64,000 nt of DNA from Phoronis australis. Its lineage: Eukaryota; Phoronida; Phoronidae. The position numbers and the translations under genes were made by a program. The notes under the pieces were generated by a model that saw only the letters and a list, made by a program, of their open reading frames with translations, had not been told where the DNA came from and searched no databases. The stretch is taken from the NCBI GenBank assembly GCA_002633005.1, contig NMRA01000335.1, positions 336,475 through 400,474 on the forward strand, read 5' to 3'. Shown here in pieces: positions 1 to 15,100 of the stretch (positions within the stretch are counted from its first letter, which is position 1; each line of letters begins with the position of its first letter).

Positions 1-1077
1 TGATGTTTTGGATCCTAAAGACATTCAGTGAAAAAGTATCATTGACAACTAAGCAAAATGCATCTTTTAGCTCTAACCAAATGAAATAACACTGTGCCGT
101 GTAATAATTTCCTAATCGTTTCACTTTGAATTGTCAGCTCAGAATTATTGAGGAAACAGGTTGCACTCAGTTACACATTTTTCTTTGCAAATTTTGATTT
201 ATCAAAACCAAAAACCGTTTGGTCATTTCGAAAGCAGACACCCCATCTGAAAGTATGTTTTACCACGATCAATTGACCGACATTCGTTCAACGGAAAACG
301 TATGTACTGAAAAACTCAGAAGGACATATGGCGATCATAAAGAGCAGGCGTTCTTTTGCCGTTGACTTGTGCTAAGGTGGAATCCAAATTACCAAAATCT
401 TACATAATTCTACACCCGAATCTTGCGTGGCATGGTGTTGTTTACGTGAAGCAGTCGGTCCCGTTAAAGTATTGACAATGCCCGTAGCACTCTTGCATTG
501 TTGTTGCCCAGACTGTCTGGTGATTACGTAAGTAGGCCTTGAACCGTAGGTCATAGGAGGCTCACTTCTTTGGCTTAAAGACATAGTTTCACACCAAAAC
601 AACTGCTTTTCAACTCAAAGAATAGCACTGCAGGAGCCCAGTGTGAAATAAAAAGAAATGTGGTTTATAAGCAATCTTTATTAACAGTCAACACATGTGT
701 ATACATATTAAGTACAACTAAATAGCTGTGAATCTCTCTTTAACTGGAGGTAATTTTTAGTTTGATGTCTTTGATGCCTCAAACCATTGGAGAGTATGAA
801 AATAAAATGTTCCCATGTTTAAACTTGCACATTGCTGTGAAATCTGATTTTTTAAATTTGTCTAATTCTAAAAAGAGCATTTGACAAGGAACAGGATATG
901 TTTACAACAATAAAATAAGATGCCCTGTCCATAAGGAGTGATACCGCATGAACAGTTCCATAGTTGCATTAAATCATAAAAACAAACAGTTTGTTTAGGT
1001 TAATGAGGGATGGTTAAAATCATGGCACCTGTCTGACAGGTCTCAAAAGTCGTAAGAGACGGATATTCTCAATCGTT
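1..1077. other. Anonymous sequence upstream of the poly-C block
   Basis: I see no convincing exon or recognisable repeat here. The open frame on the minus strand at 372-602 has no family resemblance and no splice context. I looked for the missing gelsolin G1 exons of the downstream villin gene and did not find them. Confidence 0.4.
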
Positions 1078-1194
1078 CATGGGCGGCGCAGCACTGAAAA
1101 AAAGTGATGGGCTAAATCCACCTCAGCTCCCCTGTGGTGCACCGCCTACTATAGACCATGTGCGGCGTAGCACTGAAAAAAGTTTGGGCAATAG
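1078..1194. repeat. Tandem duplication, unit about 79 bp, cut off by the poly-C block
   Basis: Two imperfect copies begin at about 1078 and 1157. Both start CATG.GCGGCG.AGCACTG and continue with an A run, AGT and a GGGC-containing segment. The second copy runs directly into the poly-C block at the point where the first reads GGGCTAAATCCACC. This suggests the gap lies inside a longer tandem array. Confidence 0.55.
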
Positions 1195-3168
<1,974 letters not shown>

Positions 3169-3193
3169 TGTTAATGCGATTTTCCTTGGGTAG

Positions 3194-6100
3194 GTGGAGT
3201 TGTCGGGGTCTTCCCTAAATCTCGGCGATGTTTTCATTTTGGACGATGGTCTTCAAATTTTCGTGTGGAACGGACCTCACAGCAGCAAAGTCGAAAGAAT
3301 TAAGGTAAGACCTGGGGTTTATGCTTGAACCGTATCTCAGAACAAGGAATTAATGTATCTACAAATCAAGATTTTCAAGATATTTGACAAAATGGAAGAG
3401 CGAATTCTGAAAGAAAATAACGCAAGATAAGGATAATGTGCGGGACTGGCATCAGAGAAGCAAAGCCAGAAACGGAACTCGCAGCAGGAAATTCACAATG
3501 AAGGCATGCTATGTTTTTGCCAGGCATGAGCGTGAACACGAATGAGTTAGTGAATCATGGTGGCGGAATTTGTGTGAAAAAATTGTTTGTATGACGCATT
3601 TTAATGTGCCAGCATGATACGACTTTTTCTTGAATGGCAAAAAGCTGGCACATGCTGTGAAGGCAACAAGTATATTAGAGTTCTGGTCTGGGCCCGCATC
3701 ATTTTCAAAAGCTGAGTCTCTCCAACTTTTGCGTACGTTATGAATTGTTCAGAAAGTAAAAATATCTTAGGTGCAAAGTATGTAAATGCAAAAGATTGAA
3801 ATATCTCGTAGACTGACTTAATTTTTTACGTGCTCGCCAAGCCATCCCAGACATTTGGAAATGGTCCGAATTGAGGTGTCAAAATAAATATCTAGAAGGT
3901 TGTCTGACAAATATTTTTATCTTATTTGTTGAACGTGCCATGCCTTTTCAATATTCAGGCCAGGTTTCCTTCACATACTCTTACCAGTGTATGCAGATGT
4001 TATATAACGTTGCAAAAATAGGTTCCAAACCGTTTTCGAAGGGTAATGTGGTATTATTTCTAAATCAATTGCAAATTGATATTGGTTTGCACCAACAGCT
4101 CTCGTCAAGCCCATAGACCAATTTCAAATAGACAAGTTGAGAGCCATTTTAAAGCCGAACACGTTCCAGTCAACATTTAGTTTTAGCTTCACGAATTTAA
4201 ACAAAGAGTAGCCATGATCAGTTGGCGGCAGTGTTAACTTTTTGTTTTCTACAGGGGGTCGAGGTTGCCAGAAACATCCGTGACGAAGAGAGAGGGGGAA
4301 AAGCACTAATTCGCATCGTCGGTAGGATATATGTCTCGTACATAATGTTCTAGTCAGCTTCAGTGAGAGTTGTTTAAGCCTATATGGCGCAGGCGAAATG
4401 CTCAGTGCAGCAGTTATAGAGTCAAATACTAGTGATTTGGTGTCCTCTCCTGCGAGTGTCCTAGCGTGCGCTCAGTATTAACGTGGAGACTGCGAAAGCG
4501 CAAGACTTCGGCAGATACCGCCATGAAATACAAAAGAAGCACGTGATCACAGTTGCTTCCTTCGCGAGGATCACGCGTCTACGGAGCGCACGCCCCGTAG
4601 AATATCTAGGCAAGTCTATCAAAGCACTGTCATTTGATACGAGGGTTTTCTTGGGTGAAAACTCGCTTGTGATTCCCTTTCAAAGTACATATCTGCGGAA
4701 AATCCCATTTTACGTTACTAGATATGAAAACTCAACGTCGTTGTGTTGCTCAGCAACATGGAAGCTCCCGAAGATTTTGACCTTGCGAAAATAGATGCAT
4801 ATCGTAAACACCGGCTCGAATTACTGAATTGTCTGACGCAAGGATTGTTTACTCAGCAGGTGTCTTGTCTGCGGCGCTCTATAGGCGTTTGATGCGGCGT
4901 CATCTACACCTGTTTACGTTGCTAGCAACCTTTCTTTCAGCAGGTCTTGTTAAACATTCACCAAGGCCAAAAAACATAAGTTTTTTTTGAAAATCGACTG
5001 AGTGGGTTGTTACAAATAAACTGCTTAGAAAGCATCTTTTTACATGTATGTACCAGTGAGACCACAGACAAATTTATAATACATTGGTAGATAAAACGCT
5101 GTAGAATTCTATGTATATTAAATTGTAACTCTGAACTCAATAAAAACACTTGACTTTGAAATATTTTAGACGACAATGACAGAGTGATGAACAGTAAGTT
5201 TTTCAAAGCCCTCGGCGACAGGCCCACGGAAATAAAGAGTGCTGAAGAAGGCGGTGAAGACACTGAGCACGAAAAGCGAATCGCGAACGAGATCAAGTTG
5301 TACAGGTACACTGTATGTCTAAAGCAGACATGTGCACGTTTTATCAAAGGTTGTGATCCTGGTCGCAGAAAAAAAAAACAAACGCAGGCACGACGCAAAC
5401 GCGACGATGTGATTTTTACAGAAATGAACCCATAGATTAAATGCTTCGTACGTAGTTAATCTATAATGAAACATTGCAGCTACCGTAAATTCCATTACGG
5501 TGGGAACGGTGAAATCAGTGTCAACCGTGGGAGGCTTTTTTGCGATGGATAGGGTTGGGAGCATGATGTCCCTGTTGTACCCCTCCTCCTCCGTGCCTAC
5601 TGACGCGAGTGGTAAATATTTGTATCTACGACTGGACCCTGATCTTTAAGCCCGTGACGACTGTGATAAGCACCGAGTCCTCTTATTGTGTAATGTGGGT
5701 GTAGATTTGCGATACAACAAGAGGACAGTCCTGGATTACACGCCACGTGCAGCGACACTCGAATCTCGCTGTATTTAGCCCCGGACAATACCGTAAACAT
5801 CCGTCAGGCACATTTTCTTCCTCGTTTTCGTGCTACTGGAGTTCCATGTGTTATTTGCCGCTTTGCTCGGTTGCATTACTCTATTCGTCCTTCCAACGCC
5901 AACGAAGTGAATGCTGTGCTTTGGGCTGCAAATCCGACGTGAGAAAGTTCAATAAACTGGACAAATGCCCGTGGATGTGTGATCTGAAATTCCTCGCCTT
6001 CCCGACATCTGTGAGAGGCACGAAAATGTGCATGATTTCCAAAACGAGGCCACGCGCTTTCCTATCTCCGGAACAAAGGAGAGTTCTATCGCCGTGTAAT

Positions 6101-9100
6101 CCGGGACGGCCCTATTGTCAACAACGTCCATCGCCTGGAAACAGCATTGCATGTTCTGAGGGGAATCGGTATAAGGGTAAATAAGAACAGTCAATGGAAC
6201 GAATAAATCAGAAGACGCCACGCCGCAGACTCTCCCTGATGGGCGTTTCCCTCACGTGACGTGCATCAGTGGTTGTGCAGGCTACCGAACAGCACGGCTG
6301 TCACACTGGTGAACTTCGTTCTATGACTTCTAAACACTGCTCACGGATCTGATATATTAAAAACCACAGTTCATCACATCACGGTAACATGCTCATAAAA
6401 CAGAGCTTAGGCATGCAAAAACACGTGCCCGGATTCACAAGCACGGTTAACTGAGCGCACACTACAACGGAAATTTAAGGGTTGTTGGAGGCAGCGTACC
6501 TTTTATGTTTCCATAGATCAACACTTGTGAATAGGTCTCCACCAATCACTTCCATTGGCAGCCAATTGTAAACTGGCGCATGCATACTTGCAAGGCGCCG
6601 AGTATAATAAGTACTATTAAGAAGCGTTCCCCCGACTCACCTTAGTTGGTTGCTAAAGGAACAACAATTGTTTTAGGGTTTCCGACGAGTCTGGAGAATT
6701 AAAGATAACAGAAGTTGAATCAAGACCGTTGAAGAAAGACGACTTGGATTCTAATGTTAGTATGACAGTGTTTAATACAATACGTCCTTAACTTGCTTTA
6801 TGTTTTGGGTTACATTGAGCAAGGCAATACCATAGCATAAGTTAAGCCTCCTCGAATTAAAGTGCTTGAAATGCTCAACTGGTTTATTTCATCATAGAAA
6901 AAAATAAAACACACAAAATAATATTTCAGGAAACGATTATCTGTGCATGGCTAGATTTATTTCAAGTGACGGAAAAATTTTCCAGTGTTTGGTCACTCAG
7001 ATGCAAAGTATGTAGAATATCATCTTTCCCAAATAAGTCGTGCAATTGTAGTGAGAACTAGAGCTGACATCGATTGATTTTCAGCATGTGACCAAGTTAA
7101 TCGCGCAATTATAGGAATGGTTGGAACATGTAACGGATCAAAAAGGACGCAATCTATTGACAGACACGTGCATGCATGTCGTGCAGTAGGTTGGTGGACC
7201 CATTGGGCGCTAAGATCCAGTCCTGTAACTAGGAATGATTCTTACGGTTAGGATTACAATGAACCACTTGCAACAGCGCCTAACGACTTTTCGTCGAACT
7301 GCCAAATAGAATCTGGAGTTTTAGGGGGGTCATGGCCCCCTTGGCCCCCCTCTAAATCCGCCACTGGAATGGAAAAAATGTATATACGTCAAGAGGTCAA
7401 GGGGAACATTTAAAGGAAATTTATAGTGGCGTGGAACGTGTCAACAGCTCAAATATATTTATTCACTTTCGAACTGTGTCTACGACATTTAATTTGATAA
7501 CAGTATGTACTGGCGACTTGATCGTAAAATTGATGGACTGAATTTAACTCGAAGTATTACTTAACAGTATTTGTTATTAGGATATATTTGATATTGGCAT
7601 TTCAGGACTGCTTCATTTTAGAGGCAGGAACCTCTGGCATATATGCATGGATTGGACAAAAAGCCACGGACTACGAAAAGAAGAAAGCGTGGGAAAACGC
7701 CATGGTGATTACCCTTGTGACGTCGCAGTGACTTCCTGTTGATAATCTTTGTGAAGTATAGTGCGCTTTCTTTTGATAATTGGTGACATAAAAGAGTCAT
7801 TTTTCATATATCAATGTACTTGATGCTCATATTCCTGACTGGAACTAAGGAGTCAATAGTTTCCAGAAATGATTAATTGGATTTAAGTGTTTGATATTAT
7901 TTATTTACAATTTTCGTCACTACTTTTGTGATTGTAGAATAGTTATTGGGAATGACATTTCAGACTGTTATTGAAGATCACGGTCATCCGAAATGGACAT
8001 CTGTTTGTCGTGTTGTCGAAGGCGGAGAAACGCCCTTGTTTAAGCAATTTTTCACCCAGTGGATAAATCCAAACGCCCAGAAAGGATTCGGTCGTCAACA
8101 TTCCATCAACCAAATAGCACGTACGTGGATATTATTACAATACCAGGAATTTTCACAAACTGGCTTCCCAACTATAGGGCCCATATTCAGAAAAGTTTCC
8201 GAATATAATCCCATGAGACTTTTTCGGGGCCACAATTAAATCGAGGTTTACTGGTTAAATGTCAGTGAACTAACTAAACATGGCTTTATGAGAAACCTGA
8301 CGTTTTTGGTTTACCCATTAACAAGCTTAAAAAGATACCAAACCCATTTGGCCTACTAACACAATGGATACTAAAAACGACTTTTTCATCCAATTTTCAG
8401 TCTACAACAAAATAATGCTCCATAACCCTCGATAATCCTTCTACTTACACTGTATATCAAAGTCTGCTAAACAGGCAAGCGTGATCTACGCTCCTAGCAA
8501 ATTACACGATAACTGCGGGGAAAGACAACTCACCAAGGACCATAATATTCAATTGGTGAGATAGGGAGAATGAGTTTAGTTGATTCCTGCTTTCGCCTTT
8601 CAACATTGAAGCCAATAGTGCATTAGCAGGTGACAAAACGAGAATTGGTTGAAATGGTCATAACAGGGTTTAGTGTCCTTTTAAATAACGGCACCACGGC
8701 TACTCACATTAATTCCTATCTCATATTGATGCCATTGGCTTTATTTTCTGTTTATAGGACCCCTAATTCAGAGAGCATGCCCAGCCTTATTTGGGGCACT
8801 AGAAAGCCATTTGGGTTTGCAAAAGTTTTAAGCCAAACTTTGTATTCCAGTTCAAAAAACAATTGAGCACAATGCTGTGTTCATTGCAGTCACATTCGTA
8901 GTGGGTAAAGCCACCTTGAATACCGATGTATTGGCTACCACATCCGTCGATTATTTATCTTCATGTATTTCAGAGATTCGGTCTATTTGTTCACTTGAGT
9001 ATTGCGAATACTGAACTATTGCCTACTTTTACAATCATGGCTACTTGGTTCTTGAAAAACGAGCGTTTCAGTTTCTCACTTACCTCTTTCCTTAAAAGTG

Positions 9101-12100
9101 ACTTAGATTTAAGTCTGAAATTTAGTCATGCGCTCCCGCAATTTCTGAAAATTATTTAAATCTCACTTCAGTAAAAATTCAAAGTGCTAGTTACTGAGGT
9201 AATGCCCTTAAATTACTTCTAGACTGTGACGCACTCATTATTGCTTGGCAAAAACTTTCCCTGAAATTAGTGAGAGCGTTTGACCAAATTTCTGTCTTCG
9301 ATCTTAAATCGCTTTCATGAAACCGACCCCCCCAGACATTGTGAAGAAAAAATGAAACCTTGTGTCATGTCGTTTTCTCTACAGAGGTAACTCAGGAAAA
9401 AGTTGACGTCACTCGACTTCATAAGCGCAAAGAGAGTATTCGAAGAGAAGACATTATCATGCCCGATGATGCCTCCGGTGATTACGAGGTACCTAAACAC
9501 CCATTGCAATTAACAAACTCTGCATAATTTTTAATATAGTGTGTAAGACAATAACTTTAAGATAATTTGTTCACAGCTGTTTTCTCGTGTTCGGTTTTCT
9601 TTGGTAGACCTAACCGTCGATGTAACAGTCCATAATCTATTGAGTAAATCACTACATGTATGCTAGTAATATCTTCATATCAGTCAAAGAGTACACTTCG
9701 TTCTAAAGCATCACCCGTATGGAAAACAACACACAATGTTTTTATAAAACAGCAAACTAGTGCCGGATTAAGGTTTTTTGGGTCCCTAAGAAATAAAAGA
9801 TCTGGGAACCCCAAGCACTTAGAACTGAATCGCCCAGGTCGGCCATAACTTTTTAAGGGCCCTGTTTGCCGAGGTGGCTCACATTTTGTATGGATCCCTA
9901 AGCTGGATCCAAATTAGCTTAATGGCTAGTAAGCCACAGCAACGAACTATGCCGTTTCACTAAGGAACTCCAACTATTTGCTTATAATTAGGATTATTAT
10001 GATCTTTTCTGAAATCTATTGATCTATTTACACCAACGTCTAAACTGTTTCACTGGCACGATGTTTCGGTCAGTCATTTCCATCTTCCGATGACCCAGTG
10101 AGCTAATGATAAGAGCGCTCGTTGGACTACAAACCGAAAGGCCCCAGGTTCAAACTCACCGTGCACCAGGATAAATAATCACAACACAATAAAATACCAA
10201 CCATGCTTATTCAAGAATGCTGCAAAACCTGAGGATGATCAGAGACATGATCGGCCGTAAAGACTTGCCAATGTAATTTGGCAAGAGGTTCATTCGAATG
10301 GACCAATAACTTTTAGAGACGGTGGTACTAAATGCATATCATCACATTAAGAATTATTCTACAGTCTTGTTAATGCAAGCATAATGCTTTAGGAGAAAGG
10401 TAAAGGGTCGACTGTTTCGTTTATCATAATGAGTTTCATCATCGAAAGTAATCCTCTTGATTCACCTTGTGCTAAATTCAACGTGTCTCGACAGATCTGG
10501 CGAGTCGAAGGCCGTGACTTGGTGCCGATACCTGAGGTGCAATATGGCACGTTTTATTCCGGTGATTCCTACATAGTTCTGTACAAGTACAAACAAGGCC
10601 AATATATCATCTACTTCTGGCAGGTAAATGTATGCAGGTGTGAGCAACACGCAAGGTGATAACTTGACGTTCATGCTCAAAAGATTTGTTCCATGTGTAA
10701 TGTATATTTATGCTTACCGTTTACCACTACATGTTTTTTATCACTTCACGTTTATCATTTTACTTAGTTGACCGGATCATCATTGTTGGCATTGAGCCGT
10801 GTGTTCTTGCAGGCTTCATGTACACGATCAGGGCCGGGGGTTTAACGTCTGTAATAAAAAACAGACGAATTGCAAGGCACGCTTCGAGTAAACTTTAAAA
10901 AGTTTCATGCCACGTGACTGGGCGAGCTTCGAGACTCAGCGGAGTCTCAGTGAGTTGTTAATGGGTGTTCAGTTCGAATATGCCCGAAGTTCGGCAGGTC
11001 ATAGCGAATTTTTGGGAAACTCAAGAACGTTGAAGAGTGTTTTTAACGATCCACGTATGTAAAGTATAAAATATGAGCATTATAAACTGCCATAAACCTC
11101 TCGTCTTTTAAAAATATAATTGGACCCTGGATGGAGAAGCACTGACAACTCGTTTTTCTTAAGATCAGGGTCGTTAAGTTCGCTTTATTCAGTCGACCAA
11201 TTTATGTGGCAAACATATAGGTAGTCCCAAATAACAACCGCCAGTCCCATTCTTTCTGAGACCTCGAGATACTTCTACGGTGAGTCTACTTTGGGACGAA
11301 ATGTAAATTCTGAAGAGTTACAGTAGCTGTACGTTATTGCAACACAGTTGACGCCATTTTGCCTTCTACTATAAGCTCAGAAGTAAGCGTGTTATTGTAC
11401 ACAAACGGGTTGCCAAAACATTCCAAAGCTGCGTTCCGTAAACGCAAGGGACTAGCGAGAAGAGCTACCGTGTTTAAGTACTTCCCTTGTAATGTATGAC
11501 GATATCTCGCGAAAACTTGCGCGATCTGACCTTTTGCATGTTTTTGGGTCTAGGGAATGCAACCTAGCCCCTTGCCACCAGAACACGACGGTGTGCTTAG
11601 AGCTAATGCAAACGTCATGCCCGCAATAAGGTTTTGTTGACCAGAACAAAATGGTCTGTTGCATGTAATTATGCGGTGCATGTGGAGACAGAAGGTCCAG
11701 CATCTTAACCATTGTGAAGTTCAGGCATTTTCCTCTGTTGTTCACAGGGGTTGAAAAGCACCATCGATGAGAAAGCATCTTCGGCAATCTTGGCTGCAAA
11801 GATGGACGACAGTTTAGGTGGTACAGCAACCCAAGTGAGAGTAGTTCAGAACAGAGAGCCGGAACATTTCTTACGCATGTTCCAAGGACGAATGACAATT
11901 TTATTGGTAAGTGACTCCTGATTCTTGAATGCTAGTGTGTTTTTAGCAATCAGGAAATTTTGGAGATACACAATTTGTGAAAAAGCTTGGGATGCCTGTA
12001 GTTATTAATCATCAGTTGTCTGTTGACATTTAGCCTGGTGTATTTATGCATGTTTACTACTGATTTTGTTTACTTAAAACTACATTTCACTCCGGTTAGC

Positions 12101-15100
12101 TTGTTAAGAACGAAAATCGAATTCGGCATTTTACTTACATCAAATCGTTCTCATAATTCCATGCGGTGACAACAGTCTAGTTGTGTTAGCAACGAGAACA
12201 TCGAAACCGTCAGCGACTCAAGAAAACTCTTCAGTGTCAATTGGGATTAGTTGGCCAGCCCTAAAATTATTTCGAAACGGAAAGTGGTCGTGCGTGTGCA
12301 CCTTGAGTTGATACTGGAAATGAATCCTTCATGTATCGCAGTATGGAATACCATGAGACTGATTCGTTGTTTTACTCCACCTAAACAAGACGAAAAGCAA
12401 CTATAACTTCCGTCTCTCATTGTGTATTAAAGTAAACAACTAATATAGCAGGTACCTCCGATATAAATGAAAATTTATGATTCTTTTGTTTTAATTTACC
12501 TGGGGCAGGGCGGAGTTGAAAGCACGTTTGGAAAGAGAAAACAACTTTTCAGTACAAACGGAGAGAATCATGTCAAGAACGTGACAAGGATGTTACAGAT
12601 CTTTGGAACAAACCATTACAACACAAAATCAGTAGAGGTAAATTTCAAAATGTAGATTTGGTCCTTAGTTTGTTGAAATACCGTCGGAATTTTGTTTGAT
12701 GATTTGAGATCTCTTTAATGGAGAGAAACACGCGATTTGGTGATTATTTTTTTATGAGGATTGTCTTTTGAAGTTGTTAGCTTTGACTAGAGCTACATGT
12801 TCTGTTGTTTTTCGTGATTTTATTCCAAATCACCAATTCTCGCCATTTTCTGCCAGACACATTCGATGAAATCAAATAACCATTTAAATTCCCTTGTAAT
12901 AATCGCCTGGTTAAAACGCGGCAGAGCGAGTGGCAACTCTTGCTAAAGTATAGTGCAGGTTCGATAACACACTTCAGATAATTTCAGAAGAAAATTATTG
13001 CTCTTGCTAGTAATGTCCCTTTAAGGTTTCGGCACAACTTGTCAAAAAGCGGTAAGTAATCAGTCATTGTTTTTGGACATTGACTCATTTATAAAACATT
13101 TTGATATTTTTTTGCATTTCAACTAGCAGATCATTTGATTTGAAAATTGTAGATTTTGCGCTGATTTTTGTTTTCATAGCCTTAAACAGTAGAGTGCGAC
13201 ATCAAATCTCATGACATGTCAAAAACAAGACCTTACTTCTTGTTCAGTAAAGCCGATAATTTTAATTTATTAAAGAGGAAGCTTGTCGTCTGCTATTTTT
13301 ACAAGTTTTTAATTGCGACTATAACAATTAATTTACAACTACTACCGCTGTTACTGTTACTGTTACTGCTGTTACCTTGCTCATTAAAAATCTCCGTTCC
13401 TTAGGTTAATTTACGGGCAGCTTCGCTCAACTCTGATGACGCGTTTGTGATCGACGCGCCCTCTACGATATATGTTTGGATAGGAAAGGTAATATAAAAT
13501 CGACGGAGTAGAGACTGAAAGTTTCACGTATACGAAGTACAAGTACACTTTTTTATCACATTTCGAAACTGTGCTTCTTAAAGAAAAAAGACATAAATTT
13601 ACGCTACACTAATCTCCTCAGCTCTTGTGCCAAATTAAAAATGACTTGTTTTATTATATGATCATGACCACCCTGCAAAATGCTAATCAGCCCATAATAA
13701 GTGAATACTCTTGGTTATTGGGTTCTAGTGGGATTGACATCAAGAGCCCATGCGTTTCCCTCGCAAAATGATGAACAACAATTTGTAAGGCCGTGTATTC
13801 TGGTTTCAACGAATTGTTTGTTTACAGGGTGCCAGTGAGGATGAACGTGCCATGTCGAGAAACGTTGTGGACGGTTTGTTGGAAACGTGAGTCTAATAAT
13901 ATAAATGGGAACTTTCAGTAGCTTTAACTTTTTAGGTCTTTCGACCTGTGTTTATTAAAACGTACAAGAGTGGTACAAGAAAATACGCTTTCATTTCACG
14001 TGTTTAACTCGTGACTGTGGTTTAAAAATTAGAACTATTTTGCAGGAAAACCACCAGTGTGACTTTCATAGATGAGGGACTGGAGCCTGATGAATTTTGG
14101 GACAGTCTAGGTGGTAAGGAGCCGTATGCCGAGAGCTCAAAGGTACAACCCATAGTTGACTGAACAGAAATTTAAACATAATTCCGTTGCGCAAAACTTT
14201 GAGCTGCCGGGCTATTCTAACGTTAGGCTATGTTTTCTTAATAATAACCTTCGTGTTCGGGTTATGCCGCGCGGTGTTGTAGCAAAACACCCCACTGTCG
14301 GAATTAAATAATTGCATGGATAATTATCACGAACTTCTCCTAATGAACTCTCACATTATTTACTGTGCAGTTTTCAGGAAAACGAGGAAAATTTGGAGTA
14401 AGAATGTTCAGTTCGTTACCTGTCATGTCTGCTTGCTCACTCCTTCTGCAACATCAATTTGTGTTTTAATGATTAGAAAATAATGACTTCATGATTTTAC
14501 ACGCTACTTTTAGGATGATAACGTGGTATGTCGTCAAATGTGTGAAGTTGCTTTCTCCAGAAAATTACTTCAATGCTTGTAGTTGTCTCTATTAAATCAC
14601 GTTGCTAATCTTCCTTCTCCCTCCCCGTGTGCGTGTTTATTGTTCATTGGCGTTCTGTAAATGTAGAAAAAGGTGAAAGTGGCGCCATTTATTTATAATT
14701 AAGTTAAATTAAAAGGTTTTCTATTTTTACTTTTATTTATACCGCACAGTTGTCTTTCTGGAATTGGCCATTTGTCAATTTCGTTTTTTTCAGTTTGCCA
14801 GTGTATATGTTCCTTTTCTCGGCTTAATTGAGTTTGTTGCCAGGATAGGGTTGAATTTTGAATAATCTTTGCTTTGTCTATAGGTTATTTTGTTGAACTA
14901 CATATTATATTTAGTGTGGTATAAACTTTCACATTGTCAAAAATCTCTTTAAGACCTTAAATTTTACACAGTTAAGTAAAAAAGTATTTTGAGGATTCTT
15001 TTACCTCACGCAGCTGCGTTAAATTTTGAAGTTTAAAGCGCGTCTTAAAGTTTATCATGAAGCATTACAGTGTATTCAGCTCGTTGCTTTCCATACATCC

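Noticed and set aside
10091-10165. Functional tRNA gene
   Set aside because: No proper acceptor-stem pairing and a weak A box; it fits a SINE head better.
13336-13381. Short TTACTG/CTGTTA microsatellite in a villin intron
   Set aside because: Ordinary simple repeat with no further signal.
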